41,940 nucleotides of DNA from a virus. The notes beneath the pieces are model-generated. The model was not told the DNA's origin, searched no databases, and worked only from the letters and a program-made list of their open reading frames with translations. Position numbers and translations under genes: made by a program. Shown piece after piece: positions 1 through 9,073 of the stretch. Numbering within the stretch: position 1 is the first letter of the stretch; each line of letters opens with the position of its first letter. The DNA lies in the IMG/VR virus record IMGVR_UViG_3300044699_000016, positions 1-41,940 of that record, one strand, 5' to 3'.

Positions 1-856
1 GTCGGGATCGACGCCCGTCGCCTTCGCCACCTCGTCAATCACCGGACCCGCCGAGGTCTTGTCGATCTGCTTGACGCGCGACGGGTTTGCTGGCCCGCCG
101 CCGCTGGGCGGCAGCGCCTGAATGCCAAGCTGGTTGCTGATGATGTCCGCGCCGTTCTTCCTGAAGGCGTCCCACTGTTGAATGATCGACTGGTCGGTGG
201 GGTTTGCTCTGGCGCGATCCTCGAAGCCTTTGTTGGTGGCGTCGTAAAGCTGCCTGCCGTACTTCAGCTTCATGCGGCGCTGCTCGAACGAATTGACGTT
301 GGTTTCCTCGACCTGCGACTTCAGCGCCGCCGTTGCCGCGCCCAGCGCGTTCGGGTCGGTCATCACCGCTGCCGAATGCTTCTCGGCTGCGCCGTCGATC
401 TGCAACTCGACGTATTTGTCCTTCTCCTGCTGCGCGCTGATCCGGTTCTCGGCGTCCTTGCGGTTCCACCAGTTATGGACGGTCGCATCAGCCTGCGTCT
501 GTAATTTGCCGGACACGCCCTTGCGCGTTTCCGCCCATTTTGTGTCGTGGATTTCTTCAGCTTGTCGGGATGGTGTAGGCCTGATCGGGCGGCGTATCGC
601 GGCGCAGGCGCGCTTCCTCCTGCACCATCGAAGTCTCGTGGTCGCTGACGATGGTCTTGCCCTTGATCGCTTCCTGCTCGTTGTACTGTTTCGGTCAGCG
701 CGCCGCCGAGGCTGGTCAGCCCCTTTTCGATGTCGTGCGCTGCGGAAATCTGCGCCTTGCCGATCTGCGCGCCGAAGGTGTCGGGTGTGGCGTAAGGCGT
801 GTTGCTCGCGCCGGGAGGTCGCTGACGTTCTGCTCCCAGATGGGGACCTTGACCAT
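1..856 (-). CDS. Internal virion protein with lytic transglycosylase domain, 5' part (runs off left edge, frameshifted)
   Basis: Start ATG at 856-854 gives MVKVPIWEQNVSDLP and follows the stop of the upstream gene by 13 bases. Conceptual reading needs about three single-base shifts (near 800, 690 and 570) to stay in coding frame: segments such as NTPYATPDTFGAQIGKAQIS, then a charged helical stretch with EEARLRRDTPPDQAY, then WAETRKGVSGKLQTQAD, ending ATGVDPD at base 1. The last words are what usually precedes a transglycosylase catalytic motif, and that motif (SIESGG) opens the right end of the window. This is the podovirus internal (ejected) protein that locally opens peptidoglycan during DNA entry, comparable in role to T7 gp16. 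It follows nozzle and gp14-like genes as expected. Confidence in the role is good; the exact frame breaks are approximate. Confidence 0.75.
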
Positions 857-869
857 CAGCTAAACAGCG

Positions 870-1382
870 TCAGGGCTTGACCGCCCCGCCGCCCCTTGTG
901 AACGAACCGGCTGCCCCGGTGATGCCGCCGATGATCGCGCCCCGTGGCGGCGATCTGTCCGGCCTTGCGCGCGTTGATCGCCTCCATGTCCTTGAGCACA
1001 GCCTGATCCTGCCAGCGTTGCGCCTCGATGCGCCCGCCGTACTGCGCCGCCTGCACGTCGCCCTCGATGCGGCCCGCGCTTTCCCCGAACACGGTCACGG
1101 GCGTGCCGGTTGCCGACCCTGAACTCGCCTCCGCCAGCGAATGCGGCGCGCTGGTGTGCCAGCGGCGTAGTCGCCCTTGATGGCAATGTCCTGCGACTTC
1201 TCCGCGCCCTTGTAGGCTTCCGCGTGGCGTTGTTGCGCGCGACCTGCGCCTGATTAGTTCGCTGCCTGCGCCGACGCGTTGGCCTGCCTGCTGGCGCGCC
1301 TGCTGCCGCCACCATGCCGCCGACGAGGCTGCCGACCGCCGAAACGACGGCACCGATCACGCCGATGTGCTGCGACGCACAT
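870..1382 (-). CDS. Internal virion protein, T7 gp14-like (frameshifted)
   Basis: The gene lies between the nozzle stop (TAG at 1389-1387) and the transglycosylase-protein start. Pieced together it has an N-terminal hydrophobic glycine/alanine stretch (IGVIGAVVSAVGSLVGGM), a helical middle rich in Q, A and N (QARVARNNAT-type), the segment SLAEASSGSATGTPVTVFGE and a Gly-rich C-terminus FTRGGGAVKP before TGA at 872-870. This order, N-terminal membrane-like segment then alanine-rich helix of about 170 residues, is typical of the small internal/ejection protein encoded after the tail tube genes in T7-like and related podoviruses. Several single-base shifts (about 1300, 1255, 1200, 1140 and 920) interrupt it as read. 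The ATG at 1382 sits 5 bases after the nozzle stop; a GTG at about 1355 is an alternative. Confidence 0.65.
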
Positions 1383-1386
1383 TGGC

Positions 1387-3859
1387 CTACCCCGACACTC
1401 GTTGGCCGACGACCAAGGCCGTCAACGTAAACGGCAGCGGCTCGTCGTGTTCTATCACGATGTAACGGTCGCGATCCCATTCGCCGTCGACGCCAGCACC
1501 ATATCCCCCGTGAACATTGGGATCGCCGTTTCTGAGCGGCTCGTCGGCGCTGCGGTATGGGATCGGGTCCAGCTTGCCTTCGCCACTGCTGGCGCTCGCT
1601 GCCGAAGGTGCCGCCGACCGCGTTTTGCAGGCGCGCGATGATTTCGAACACTCCGCCCGATCTGCCACCTGCGCGGTGCCGCCTGCGCCCCTGCCTCGAT
1701 GTGCAGGGTCCTGATGCGGCTCTTGTAGCTATAGCCTACCAGCACCTGTTTTTGCCGGGATCGGCAGCGCGATCTGCCCGTTGGTGACGGTCAGGTTGTG
1801 GACGGGCACGCCGTCAGCCAGCGCGCTGACGTTTTTCCCCGTTCAGGTGCCATAGCCCGGTGATGATGGTGGCCGGGGTCGGCTTGTCGTTAAAGCAAGG
1901 CGTCCATCAAGGAAAAAGGCGTCCTCCAGCCCGTCGCCGTCCTCCAGCCCTGCATGCCGACCTCGATATGCCGGACTGTCCTGCCGTCGATCACGGCGCT
2001 CCACAATCATCCACAGTTCGTCGCCGTCGCTCCGGGGATCGAGGCGATCTTGCGCGCCTTGCCGTTGCCGCCGATGACGTGGTGATGCAGCCGAACCACC
2101 TGCTGGTCCGCGCTCGTAGGTCATCGCAGCGACGTGCCCGTCCGCCCGCGCGTACCAGAATCATCAGGTCGGGCGAGGCCACGAACGCGCCCTGCACGAG
2201 GCCGGGGTCGGTAATATGCTCCGACAGGATGGTCAGGTCGGGGCGAGGCGTAGCTGTCGGTCTGGAAGTTGTAGACGAATTCGCGCAGGCGGCGGGACGG
2301 GTTCTCGTTGCGGCCCTTGCGCTGCGCGAACAGGATGGCAGGCCCAGCCCGCACCGCTTCACGTCGGCAATGCCGAAGGATGTTTCCCGTGAAATCTTGA
2401 TGTTGGTGGGGCTGATCGCCTCGTTCTGGTTGGAGGCGGCGACCGTGTACTCGCCGCAGGTGGCGTTCACCACCAACCGCTTGGTGGTGCTCATAAACTT
2501 GATGGCGTCCACCTGATCGGAACTGATGGTGTAGGTGTAGCTTTCGTCGTCCTTGTCGCCGTCCTTGAATTTCAGGTAGGCGTCCAGCACCGACCCCCAC
2601 AACGTCGTCGGCTGGAATTCGGTGTTGGCCGCCACCACCGCTGCTCGTGGAAAGTGGCGGTGGTCGGGTAGCCGCGCTTGTCTGACCACGCGCCCTCCTG
2701 CCATTGCGAGGACGAGCGCGCTCCGTAGGCGGTGTAGGGCGTGCGGTTCTTGACGATATTGACCCATGCGTTCTGCGTGTCCACCACGCTGGTGACCTGC
2801 ACCACGCAGTAGCCGGAATGCTCGTAGCGCATGTTCGCGACCGCGCCGCCCGTGCCGTAGAACACCTCGACGGTGCGCGCGTGTGCGTGGGGAAGCTGGC
2901 GGTCCGAGGCCATGGTCTGCCCGCCGCCGGACACCACGAAATAAACATTGCCTTGTATTCCAATAGGTGTTGTCGCCGACCGTGACGGTCGCCCCCGGTG
3001 CCCATGTGGCGTAGCCGAAGGTCGTGGAGTTCGAATGCTCCCAGATGCGCACAAGCGACCCGACGTGGCCCGCCTCAAAAACCGGAGCGTTGAACGTCAT
3101 AATCGCCGCGCCCGACGCCGGTGTCGAGCGACACCCGGATGGCCTCGTTGGTGTTGAGGTCGAGGAACGGCCCTTCCTCGACCACGGCGGTGGACAGCGC
3201 CCATGATGCGTGATTGAGCCGCACCAGCTGGCGATGGGCCAGTTGTTATTGAACAGGAACAGCGTGTCAGCCGACTGCGTGTAGGTCATGCTCGCGAGGT
3301 CGGCGGCGGTGAAAGCGGTGGCGATTTCGTAGACGCGCGACACCAAGCCGCCGTCCACAATAGGCGGCGTAGCCGCTGCTGTCGATGCGCTCAGGGTGAT
3401 GTTGCTGCCCGACTTGCCCGTCACCGTGAACTCGCGGTTGTTGAGTTCGGCGGTCCCGTTGACGTTGGTCAGGATGACGCGGTCGCCGTTGACGAAGGCG
3501 TTGCCGGGGGCGGTGACGACGGTGGTCGAGCCGGTGACGATGCTGGTGATGCATTACTGCACGTCCCAGATCACGCCCCGGTCCTTGAAGAACCGGATGT
3601 AGTTCGGCCGCAATTCCAGCATGTAGGCCTGCGCGGTCGAGAACACGAACGGAATGAGGATGGAGTTCGGGTTGCTGTTCTTGACCGTCGACACCTGCAA
3701 GGTGCCGCCGCGCTTGCGTGCGCCGCCCTGCGGCAGCACCGTCACGTTGGTGAGTTCGCGTGCGCCGTTGGCGTACTTGGCAAGATCGACCCGCCCGTAG
3801 ATGCGCGGGGAAATTTCGCCAGCCGTGAAGTTGGTCAGGATCGAGTTGACGGTCGCCAT
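1387..3859 (-). CDS. Tail tubular protein B / tail nozzle (multiply frameshifted)
   Basis: Starts MATVNSILTNFTAGEISPRI at 3859, the standard N-terminus of podovirus tail nozzle proteins (ILTNFTAGEISPR, then ELTNVTVLPQGGARKRGGT). The C-terminal part has the matching family signature: LTVTNGQIALPIP, SRIRTLHIEAGAQAG and a final basic-hydrophobic EPLPFTLTALVVGQ before TAG at 1387. In between are FSTAQAYMLELRP, VEVFYGTGGAVANMRYE and EHITDPGLVQGAFVASPDL. The protein closes the distal end of the tail tube and carries fibre attachment. About 820 residues is normal for the family. As read it is cut by many single-base shifts (for example near 3550, 3190, 2960, 2640, 2340, 2130 and 1740), so no single open frame covers it. 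Tubular protein A lies immediately upstream, 3 bases away. Confidence 0.88.
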
Positions 3860-3862
3860 GGG

Positions 3863-4451
3863 CTAAACGTCAGACAGTCGCGCCTGCTCCCATGTGCTGA
3901 TCGGCATGATGTCGGGGGAGCCGTCGAGCGCGTCGTTGAACTTGGCGCTTGCGGAAACTTCCGTGTAGATTTTTTGGTAGGCCTGCACGTCGTTGGCGCT
4001 GTCGGTGAACGGCCTGCACCAGCGCCACGCCAGCCGCGCGGCGATGGTGGACACGAGGCCGGGATCGAACTCGTGCGCCTCCTTGCGCTCGACGTAGGTC
4101 AGCCGCAGGCCCTCGACATCACAATGCAGGTAGTTGCCGTGCCGCGCGAACTGCTCGACGTTTCCCTCGTGCCGGTTGCCACCCTCGACGTAGACGATCT
4201 TGACGAACTTCGGCGGCAGCCGGAACGCCAGCCCGTAGCCGAACAGCGGCTTCGCCGCCGGGTCGGACGACATCAGCGCCTGCGCGCGGCAGCACCGCCA
4301 CGGGTGGTCGCGCAGGACCTCCAGCACGGTCGGCTCGTATGTCTGGAGAAAAAAGTCGGCCAGCCTTTGACGTGCTGTCTGCTGTAGCAAGCAAGGGCTG
4401 GCCGAGGTCGGTCAACGCGAGGTTCGCAATCCCCAAATCGGTCATAGGCAT
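3863..4451 (-). CDS. Tail tubular protein A (adaptor), one frameshift
   Basis: Adaptor ring between portal and nozzle, T7 gp11-like. The start MPMTDLGIANLALTDLGQ at 4451 is diagnostic; after a frame change in a run of six T (minus strand, about 4351-4356) the protein continues LQTYEPTVLEVLRDHPWRCC, the usual DHPW segment of this family, and ends QARLSDV at 3863. The corrected length of about 195 residues fits the family. Removing one T from the run restores GRLFLQTYEP in one frame. The downstream ATG at 4390 gives a 175-residue frame that would lack the conserved N-terminus. It sits between the capsid block and the nozzle, as in other podoviruses. Confidence 0.85.
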
Positions 4452-4481
4452 CGCGGCTTACCTCGCGCGGGGAAAGTCAGA

Positions 4482-4985
4482 TCACGAAGAACCTGACATA
4501 TATTCGATGTCCCAAGCGACCTTGCCCGCCGCCGTTCCTGCGGTCGTGAGTGCGAAGCCGAGGTCGTACCAGCGGTTCGGGTCGGAGGTCAGGCCCGCGT
4601 CCTCCCACACCGTCTGTCCGATCTTGTCGATGGTGCGCACCGCAAAGCCGGTTTCCAGCCCGGTCGCGTGCGCGGTCGCGGCATCGAAGGCGGTGGCGTA
4701 GATGCCCGCCGCCACGGCTGCGCCGCCGTTCGACGCGATCTGGTAGAGCGTCAGGCCCCACGCGCCGGTCGCAATCGCGTCGTTGAAGATTTTGATCGAG
4801 GTCAGCCGCCACGACGAATGCACGCGCGCGATCCGCATGACGGAGGCGTCATCGTCGGCAGCCGCTATCGAAGCGGTGCCCACGATGCCGTACTTCTTTG
4901 CGCCCGACAAAAAGGTCGGGCTTTGCGTCTGCACGGCAGCGTCTGCGTTCTGCACGGCAGTTGATTTGATATTGACGACGGCCAT
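4482..4985 (-). CDS. Conserved virion-associated protein next to capsid
   Basis: A 167-residue protein, MAVVNIKSTAVQNADAAVQT, with alternating hydrophobic beta-like segments (RLTSIKIFNDAIATGAWGLT, VRTIDKIGQTVWEDAGL) and the ending WDIEYMSGSS. Proteins of this type are regularly found between the major capsid and tubular protein A in podoviruses; a capsid decoration or head-completion role is often supposed but I cannot show it. It starts with a good ribosome site (AGGAGGG, about 7 bases before the ATG at 4985) and is separated from the capsid stop by about 105 bases that hold no gene. Confidence 0.7.
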   Translation of the reverse strand: MAVVNIKSTAVQNADAAVQTQSPTFLSGAKKYGIVGTASIAAADDDASVMRIARVHSSWRLTSIKIFNDAIATGAWGLTLYQIASNGGAAVAAGIYATAFDAATAHATGLETGFAVRTIDKIGQTVWEDAGLTSDPNRWYDLGFALTTAGTAAGKVAWDIEYMSGSS

Positions 4986-5090
4986 GTGGCCCTCCTGTTG
5001 GTTTCGCCGCCCCGGTTGGACCGGCGTCCGGTAGTCTGGTTAAGGCGGCGACGGAGGTTCCGTCCCGTCGCCGCCCCCTCGTCCCACCTG

Positions 5091-5996
5091 TTACGCGCCG
5101 GGTCCGCCGGTCGGGTTGCAGGTGATGATGCCGACTTTTACTTCTTCCATTCGCGTCGCGCCGATGATCATGGAATAGAACACCTGCGTGGCGTAGTTCT
5201 TGTCCGCGCGCTCGCTGATGCGGGCGGAGGCATCCTTGCCGATGGCCAGCTTGATGCCCGACTTGACCCAATACATGACGTTGTCGTTGGCCGAGCCGTC
5301 CAAGGTCGTTCGCTGCGTGCGAATGAACTTGAAGCCGACGAAGGTGTCGATCTTGCCTTCGACCAGCGCCTTCACCGTATTGTAGTCGCTTGACGTGGTC
5401 TTGGTTGACGACAGCAGCGAGGTGACCTGCCGCGCTGGCAGGGCAATGTAGCGTTCCTCGTCCGGGTCAACGTCGGCCCCGTCCAGCTTCTCCTTCGCCG
5501 CCAGCAGCTTGGCGATGTTCAGCCCGTAGTTGGCTGCTGCCACGCCGGGGTCACGCACCTGCACGCCGATGGTCATGTTGGTGTCGTAGGCGGTCTGCGT
5601 CGAGCCATCGACGCCCGTGTAGGCGACGCCGAGGCCGTTGGCGATGATCGCGTCGTCCATCGCGCGGCCCATGGCCCAAGCAGCGGCCTGTGCGTATTGC
5701 GATGCCGGGTCGATCAGCATGCGGACCTTGTCCTCTTGGTCGATCAGGTCCGCCCAATCGTAATCAACGAGCGACACACGCCTGCGGGCGTGCGGGGTAT
5801 CCATGCGTGGCGTGTCGGAGTGGCGCGAGGTCCGAACGCGGGCGGCGACTTGGCCGATCTGTTCGAAGAACGCGGTCTTGCCGACGACGCTCTCGGTATC
5901 GACGCCCATGCGAAGCCGCGAACCTTTCTGCTGTGCAAGGTGCGCGACGTTGCCTTTGTACTGCTCGACGAAGGCGGTAGTAATCTGGATTGACAC
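5091..5996 (-). CDS. Major capsid protein
   Basis: A 301-residue coat protein forming the icosahedral shell. Recognised from the N-terminus SIQITTAFVEQYKGNVAHLA, followed by QQKGSRLR, TSRHSDTPRMDTPHARR, DYDWADLIDQEDKVRMLIDP and AWAMGRAMDDAIIA, and the C-terminal AIGKDASARISERADKNYAT and GATRMEEVKV. This series is shared by a large family of podovirus capsid proteins (Phage_capsid_2 type). Length is normal and the frame is intact. It is preceded by the scaffold gene with a perfect hairpin between them, and followed by the small virion protein at 4482-4985. The start ATG at 5996 comes after an A-rich leader. Confidence 0.92.
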   Translation of the reverse strand: MSIQITTAFVEQYKGNVAHLAQQKGSRLRMGVDTESVVGKTAFFEQIGQVAARVRTSRHSDTPRMDTPHARRRVSLVDYDWADLIDQEDKVRMLIDPASQYAQAAAWAMGRAMDDAIIANGLGVAYTGVDGSTQTAYDTNMTIGVQVRDPGVAAANYGLNIAKLLAAKEKLDGADVDPDEERYIALPARQVTSLLSSTKTTSSDYNTVKALVEGKIDTFVGFKFIRTQRTTLDGSANDNVMYWVKSGIKLAIGKDASARISERADKNYATQVFYSMIIGATRMEEVKVGIITCNPTGGPGA

Positions 5997-6074
5997 GGCT
6001 GTGCCTCCACAAAAATGGTTGAACGGTTCAACGCTATTTTTGGGAGTGCCGCCCGGAGGCGATCCCTACATTCG

Positions 6075-6115
6075 GAAGGCCGCAGATCGGGGTGACCCGA
6101 GTGCCTGCGGCCTTC
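6075..6115. terminator. Perfect 11-bp hairpin between scaffold and capsid genes
   Basis: GAAGGCCGCAG (6075-6085) pairs exactly with CTGCGGCCTTC (6105-6115); the 19-base loop contains a second short stem (TCGGG with CCCGA). In the direction of transcription (minus) it follows the scaffold stop by 15 bases and precedes the capsid start by about 80. There is no T-run on the minus side, so it may act as a partial terminator, RNA-processing site or mRNA stabiliser that sets capsid against scaffold expression. Confidence 0.6.
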
Positions 6116-6129
6116 GATTTGTAGTCTGG

Positions 6130-7047
6130 TCAGGCGGCGCTTTCAACCGGGAACAGCCGGTTGTGCATGGCTGTGAGTTCGTCGCGGCGCAGGTCGTGTT
6201 CGGGATGGCTGGCGTCCATCAGCGCAACGTGGTGCTGCGCGCGGAAGGTCGCAATCTTCGAGCGCATGGCCTCCGGTGAGGTATCGGCTGCCTCCCCCGG
6301 CGGTCGCGGCTGCCGCTCTCCGGTGGTGCGCGCCTTGGTGTCGTACAGATATTTGATGAACGAAGGCATGCGCGCCAGCCCGTTGTCGCGCACCGACTGC
6401 TGGATGTCGGCGGGCATTTCGAGGAAGGCGGCCCGCGCCAGCGAGCGGCGGGCTTCGTACTCGCTGCCCCAATCGCGTTGCAGTTCGGCCTTGCCCTTCA
6501 CGATGTCGGTGCTGATCTGCTGGTTGCCGAGTTCGGCCTGCGCGAAGTAGCGGTCACGATACTGATCGACCAGCTTCTGCGCTTGGCGCTGCGACAGCCC
6601 GCTCTCGAACGCGGCCTGCCGCCACCAGCCCTCCATGTTGTCGTCCCAGATCACGCCCTCGGGCATCTTTTCGGGCTTCTGGAATTCGTAGGCCTTCGGT
6701 TCCGGGGGCCGACCGCCCGCGACGTAGTAGCGGTCCCACGCCTCCTGATCGTTGGGGTCCTTCGGGATCGGCACCTTCTCGGAGCCGAGGGTCTTTTCGA
6801 GGTTGACATAGGCGCGCGCCACCGCCTCCGGGGACGAGTAGCGCGACAGCGACGGGTTCTCCTGCAAGTCCTTCGGCAGCGTCTTGAGGAAGGCCTTGTT
6901 GGGATCGGGGGCGAGGGTGTCGCCGGGGGTCGGGGCCGGTTTCGGGGTATCGGCAGGCGGCGCGGGTGGCGGGGCTGGCGGCGGGTCGCCTGTGGGCGGG
7001 GGCGGCGTGCCCGGTGCGGGCTGATCGGACAACAAGTCCTCGGGCAT
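6130..7047 (-). CDS. Capsid assembly scaffolding protein
   Basis: A 305-residue protein with a proline-rich, disordered N-terminus (residues 1-50, many PPP groups), then NPSLSRYSSPEAVARAYVNL and EKTLGSEKVPIPKDP, a motif string characteristic of podovirus scaffold proteins, then a highly helical charged middle (SQRQAQKLVDQYRDRYF) and a C-terminal basic helix with MHNRLFP. It guides assembly of the coat protein and leaves the procapsid. Its place directly upstream of the capsid gene fits. A strong ribosome site (AAAGGAGG) precedes the ATG at 7047. Confidence 0.88.
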   Translation of the reverse strand: MPEDLLSDQPAPGTPPPPTGDPPPAPPPAPPADTPKPAPTPGDTLAPDPNKAFLKTLPKDLQENPSLSRYSSPEAVARAYVNLEKTLGSEKVPIPKDPNDQEAWDRYYVAGGRPPEPKAYEFQKPEKMPEGVIWDDNMEGWWRQAAFESGLSQRQAQKLVDQYRDRYFAQAELGNQQISTDIVKGKAELQRDWGSEYEARRSLARAAFLEMPADIQQSVRDNGLARMPSFIKYLYDTKARTTGERQPRPPGEAADTSPEAMRSKIATFRAQHHVALMDASHPEHDLRRDELTAMHNRLFPVESAA

Positions 7048-7059
7048 GGGGAACCTCCT

Positions 7060-8622
7060 TTAAGTGCGGTCGGTGAACTGCCCGACATTAGCGTGGAACG
7101 GATGGTTTAAGCCAGCGCCCGCGATCACCACGCCGCCGCCGGTCAGCGTGGCCGGGAAGAAGGTGTCTGGATCGCTATAAGTGGCCGGGAACAGTGTCAC
7201 GCTGCCGACCGTGATCGCGTGCGGAGTGAAGAAGTTATCGGGATCGCTGTAGAGCGTCGGCGACAGGCTGACCGCTCCAGTCGCGATGCTGGCGGGCGGG
7301 AAGGTCGGTGAATTCGTGAACAGGTTCGGCAGCAGGATCAGTTCGCCGGTCCCCACCAGTGGCGGGAAGAACGTGCTGGTGTTGTCGAACTTGGGCGGCG
7401 CGAGCGCGACCGCGCCGGGAGCGACCGTCACCGGAATGAAGAAGCTGTCGGGGTCGGTGTAGAGCGGCGGTGCGATGGTCGCCGCGCCTGCGGCAACAGT
7501 CGGCGGGAAGAAGGTGTCCGGATCGGTATAGAGCGCGGGCGTCAACGCCTGATCCGCCCCGGCAGGCTGCGCCACCACAATCGGCAGGAAGAAGTAGGGG
7601 TCGCCAAGCAGGAAGTTCTGCGTGTTGACGGTCAGCGGCGGCAGCAGCGTGACCGCGCTTGACGCGGTCGGGGGCGGGAAACTCTGCGCATTGCTGGCCA
7701 GCGATGGCGCTAGTGCGGCGGTTGCGGCCAGCGTCGGCGAATAGAAGGTCTGCGTATTGTCGGCTTTCGCCGGGGTCAGCGGTTGGTCGGCCCCCGCCCC
7801 CGAAACTGTGGCGGCGTGGAAAGTCTGCGTGTAGCTGTCCAGCCCCGGCAGCAGCGTGACCGGGCCAGCCGCCACGGTCGGCGCGTAGAAGGTGGGCGTG
7901 TAGGTTTGCAGCCCCGGTCGAAGAACGTCATCCTCGTAGAATGCCACATAGGCGCTGGCGCTGTCGGCGGCCACGAAGGTCGGGTTCGAACTCGCGCCCG
8001 TGCCGGTGGAAATAAGGTGTTCGGCCCGCGCCGATATTTCGGTGACGCCGCCCGCCGTCGCCGATTGACCCGCGCCCCATGCCGTCCATGTCGAGGTCGC
8101 GGTCAGCACGGTGGCGACGCCGGTTTCCGATGCAATGCCGCGCACGCGCAGGGCTGGCCGGTTCGCCGTGGTGCAGTCGAGCGCGCTTGGGTCGACGCCG
8201 TCGTCGGAGACTTGGTTGGTCGCGCCGACCGAAACTGTGCCGCTGACCGAGAACCGGCGCGCCACCATGGCGGAGGCATCCGAGGTTGCTTGGTTGGCGA
8301 AGTAGGTGACGATGGTGGTGCCGGACGGCATGCTCGCCGTGAGCACGTTGTACCAAATCGAGACATGCGCCCCGGTCTGCGCGACGCCCTGCGAGTTGGT
8401 CCAGCCCTTGGCCTTGGTCCACGTCCCGCCGCCTGCGGTCGCCGCCATGTTGTTGATTTCGGCGTTGTCGCTGTCCGCCGCAGCGCCAGAGTTATCGACG
8501 CCCGCGACGACCACGATCAGATCGCCCGCATTGGCCGCCTGCGTCGTGGTGACCGAGAGCGAGGTCTGGTTGTTGCCGGTGTTGCCGCCAGCAGCGAGTG
8601 CGCCTAGGTCGGAGAATGCCAT
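7060..8622 (-). CDS. Repeat-containing virion protein (head-fibre/decoration type)
   Basis: A 520-residue protein. Residues 1-230 form a beta-rich domain (GDLIVVVAGVDNSG, GTWTKAKGWTNS, ASAYVAFYED) like those of phage surface or fibre proteins. Residues 234-496 are about eleven tandem 22-25 residue units with pattern L-x-P-x-x-[YF]-[ST]-D/N-x-x-[TS]-F-F/Y-x-P-x-x-V-x-x-G-x-V. The last residues (NHPFHANVGQFTDRT) are outside the repeat. The neighbour at 8624-9070 is made of the same unit. The location between portal and scaffold suggests an exposed head protein, but head fibre, decoration and host-contact roles cannot be separated from sequence. No signal peptide or membrane segment. Confidence 0.72.
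   Translation of the reverse strand: MAFSDLGALAAGGNTGNNQTSLSVTTTQAANAGDLIVVVAGVDNSGAAADSDNAEINNMAATAGGGTWTKAKGWTNSQGVAQTGAHVSIWYNVLTASMPSGTTIVTYFANQATSDASAMVARRFSVSGTVSVGATNQVSDDGVDPSALDCTTANRPALRVRGIASETGVATVLTATSTWTAWGAGQSATAGGVTEISARAEHLISTGTGASSNPTFVAADSASAYVAFYEDDVLRPGLQTYTPTFYAPTVAAGPVTLLPGLDSYTQTFHAATVSGAGADQPLTPAKADNTQTFYSPTLAATAALAPSLASNAQSFPPPTASSAVTLLPPLTVNTQNFLLGDPYFFLPIVVAQPAGADQALTPALYTDPDTFFPPTVAAGAATIAPPLYTDPDSFFIPVTVAPGAVALAPPKFDNTSTFFPPLVGTGELILLPNLFTNSPTFPPASIATGAVSLSPTLYSDPDNFFTPHAITVGSVTLFPATYSDPDTFFPATLTGGGVVIAGAGLNHPFHANVGQFTDRT
7135..7923 (-). repeat. Tandem ~23-residue peptide repeat array (about 11 units)
   Basis: About eleven diverged units of roughly 69 bases encode L-x-P-x-x-[YF]-T-D-P-D-[TS]-FFPPTV-x-x-G-x-V-type peptides; examples are LYTDPDTFFPPTV, LYTDPDSFFIPVTV and TYSDPDTFFPATL. 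Unit length varies by one or two residues, and one unit near residue 330-360 carries an insertion. Confidence 0.85.
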
Positions 8623-8623
8623 G

Positions 8624-9070
8624 TCAGGCCTGCGTCACTATCGCCACATAGGCGGTCTTGCGGAAAAACGGCGGCAGCAGCGTGGTGTCGGTGCCCTGCA
8701 CCACGGTCGGCGTCGGGAATGTCGGCGCATTGGTGGCGAGCGTTGGCAACAGCGTGATCGTGGCCTGCGCCGCCGGGGCATAGAAGATTTGCGAGTTGGT
8801 AAATGGCGTCGGCGACAGGCTGACCGGACCAGCCGCGACCGCCGCCGGAAAGAACGTCTGCGCATTCGTATAGGGCGCGGGCGCAAGCGTGACCTCGCCT
8901 GCGCCGATACTCGCCGGAAAGAACGTCGGCGTGTTGGTGTGGGGGGCGGGAGCGAGCGCGACCGGACCAGCCTCGACAAGCGGCGGGAAGAAGCTGTCGG
9001 GGTCGGTGTGAAGCGGCGGCGACAGCGTGACCGCCGCCACCGGCTGATTGAACAGCAGCAGGAGCGTCAT
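8624..9070 (-). CDS. Small repeat protein, same 23-residue unit as neighbour
   Basis: A 148-residue protein: a short start MTLLLLFNQPVAAVT, then five to six repeats (HTDPDSFFPPLVEAGPVA, HTNTPTFFPASIGAGEVT, YTNAQTFFPAAVAAGPVS) and a C-terminus FRKTAYVAIVTQA. The C-terminus resembles the segment after the N-terminal domain of the 520-residue neighbour (SAYVAFYED), as if the domain order were permuted. It ends 1 base before the start of that gene, so the two are translated together. The likely role is a partner or alternative form of the repeat virion protein; function unknown. Confidence 0.68.
   Translation of the reverse strand: MTLLLLFNQPVAAVTLSPPLHTDPDSFFPPLVEAGPVALAPAPHTNTPTFFPASIGAGEVTLAPAPYTNAQTFFPAAVAAGPVSLSPTPFTNSQIFYAPAAQATITLLPTLATNAPTFPTPTVVQGTDTTLLPPFFRKTAYVAIVTQA
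8660..9034 (-). repeat. Second array of the ~23-residue repeat (5-6 units)
   Basis: The same L-x-P-x-x-[YFH]-T-[DN]-x-x-[TS]-F-F-P-x-x-[IV]-x-x-G pattern as in 7135-7923, occupying nearly the whole small protein. Confidence 0.82.
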
Positions 9071-9073
9071 GCT

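Noticed and set aside
7783-8607. 274-residue plus-strand frame over the repeat virion gene
   Set aside because: A high-GC shadow rich in Arg and Gly; the minus frame carries the repeats and has neighbours in phase.
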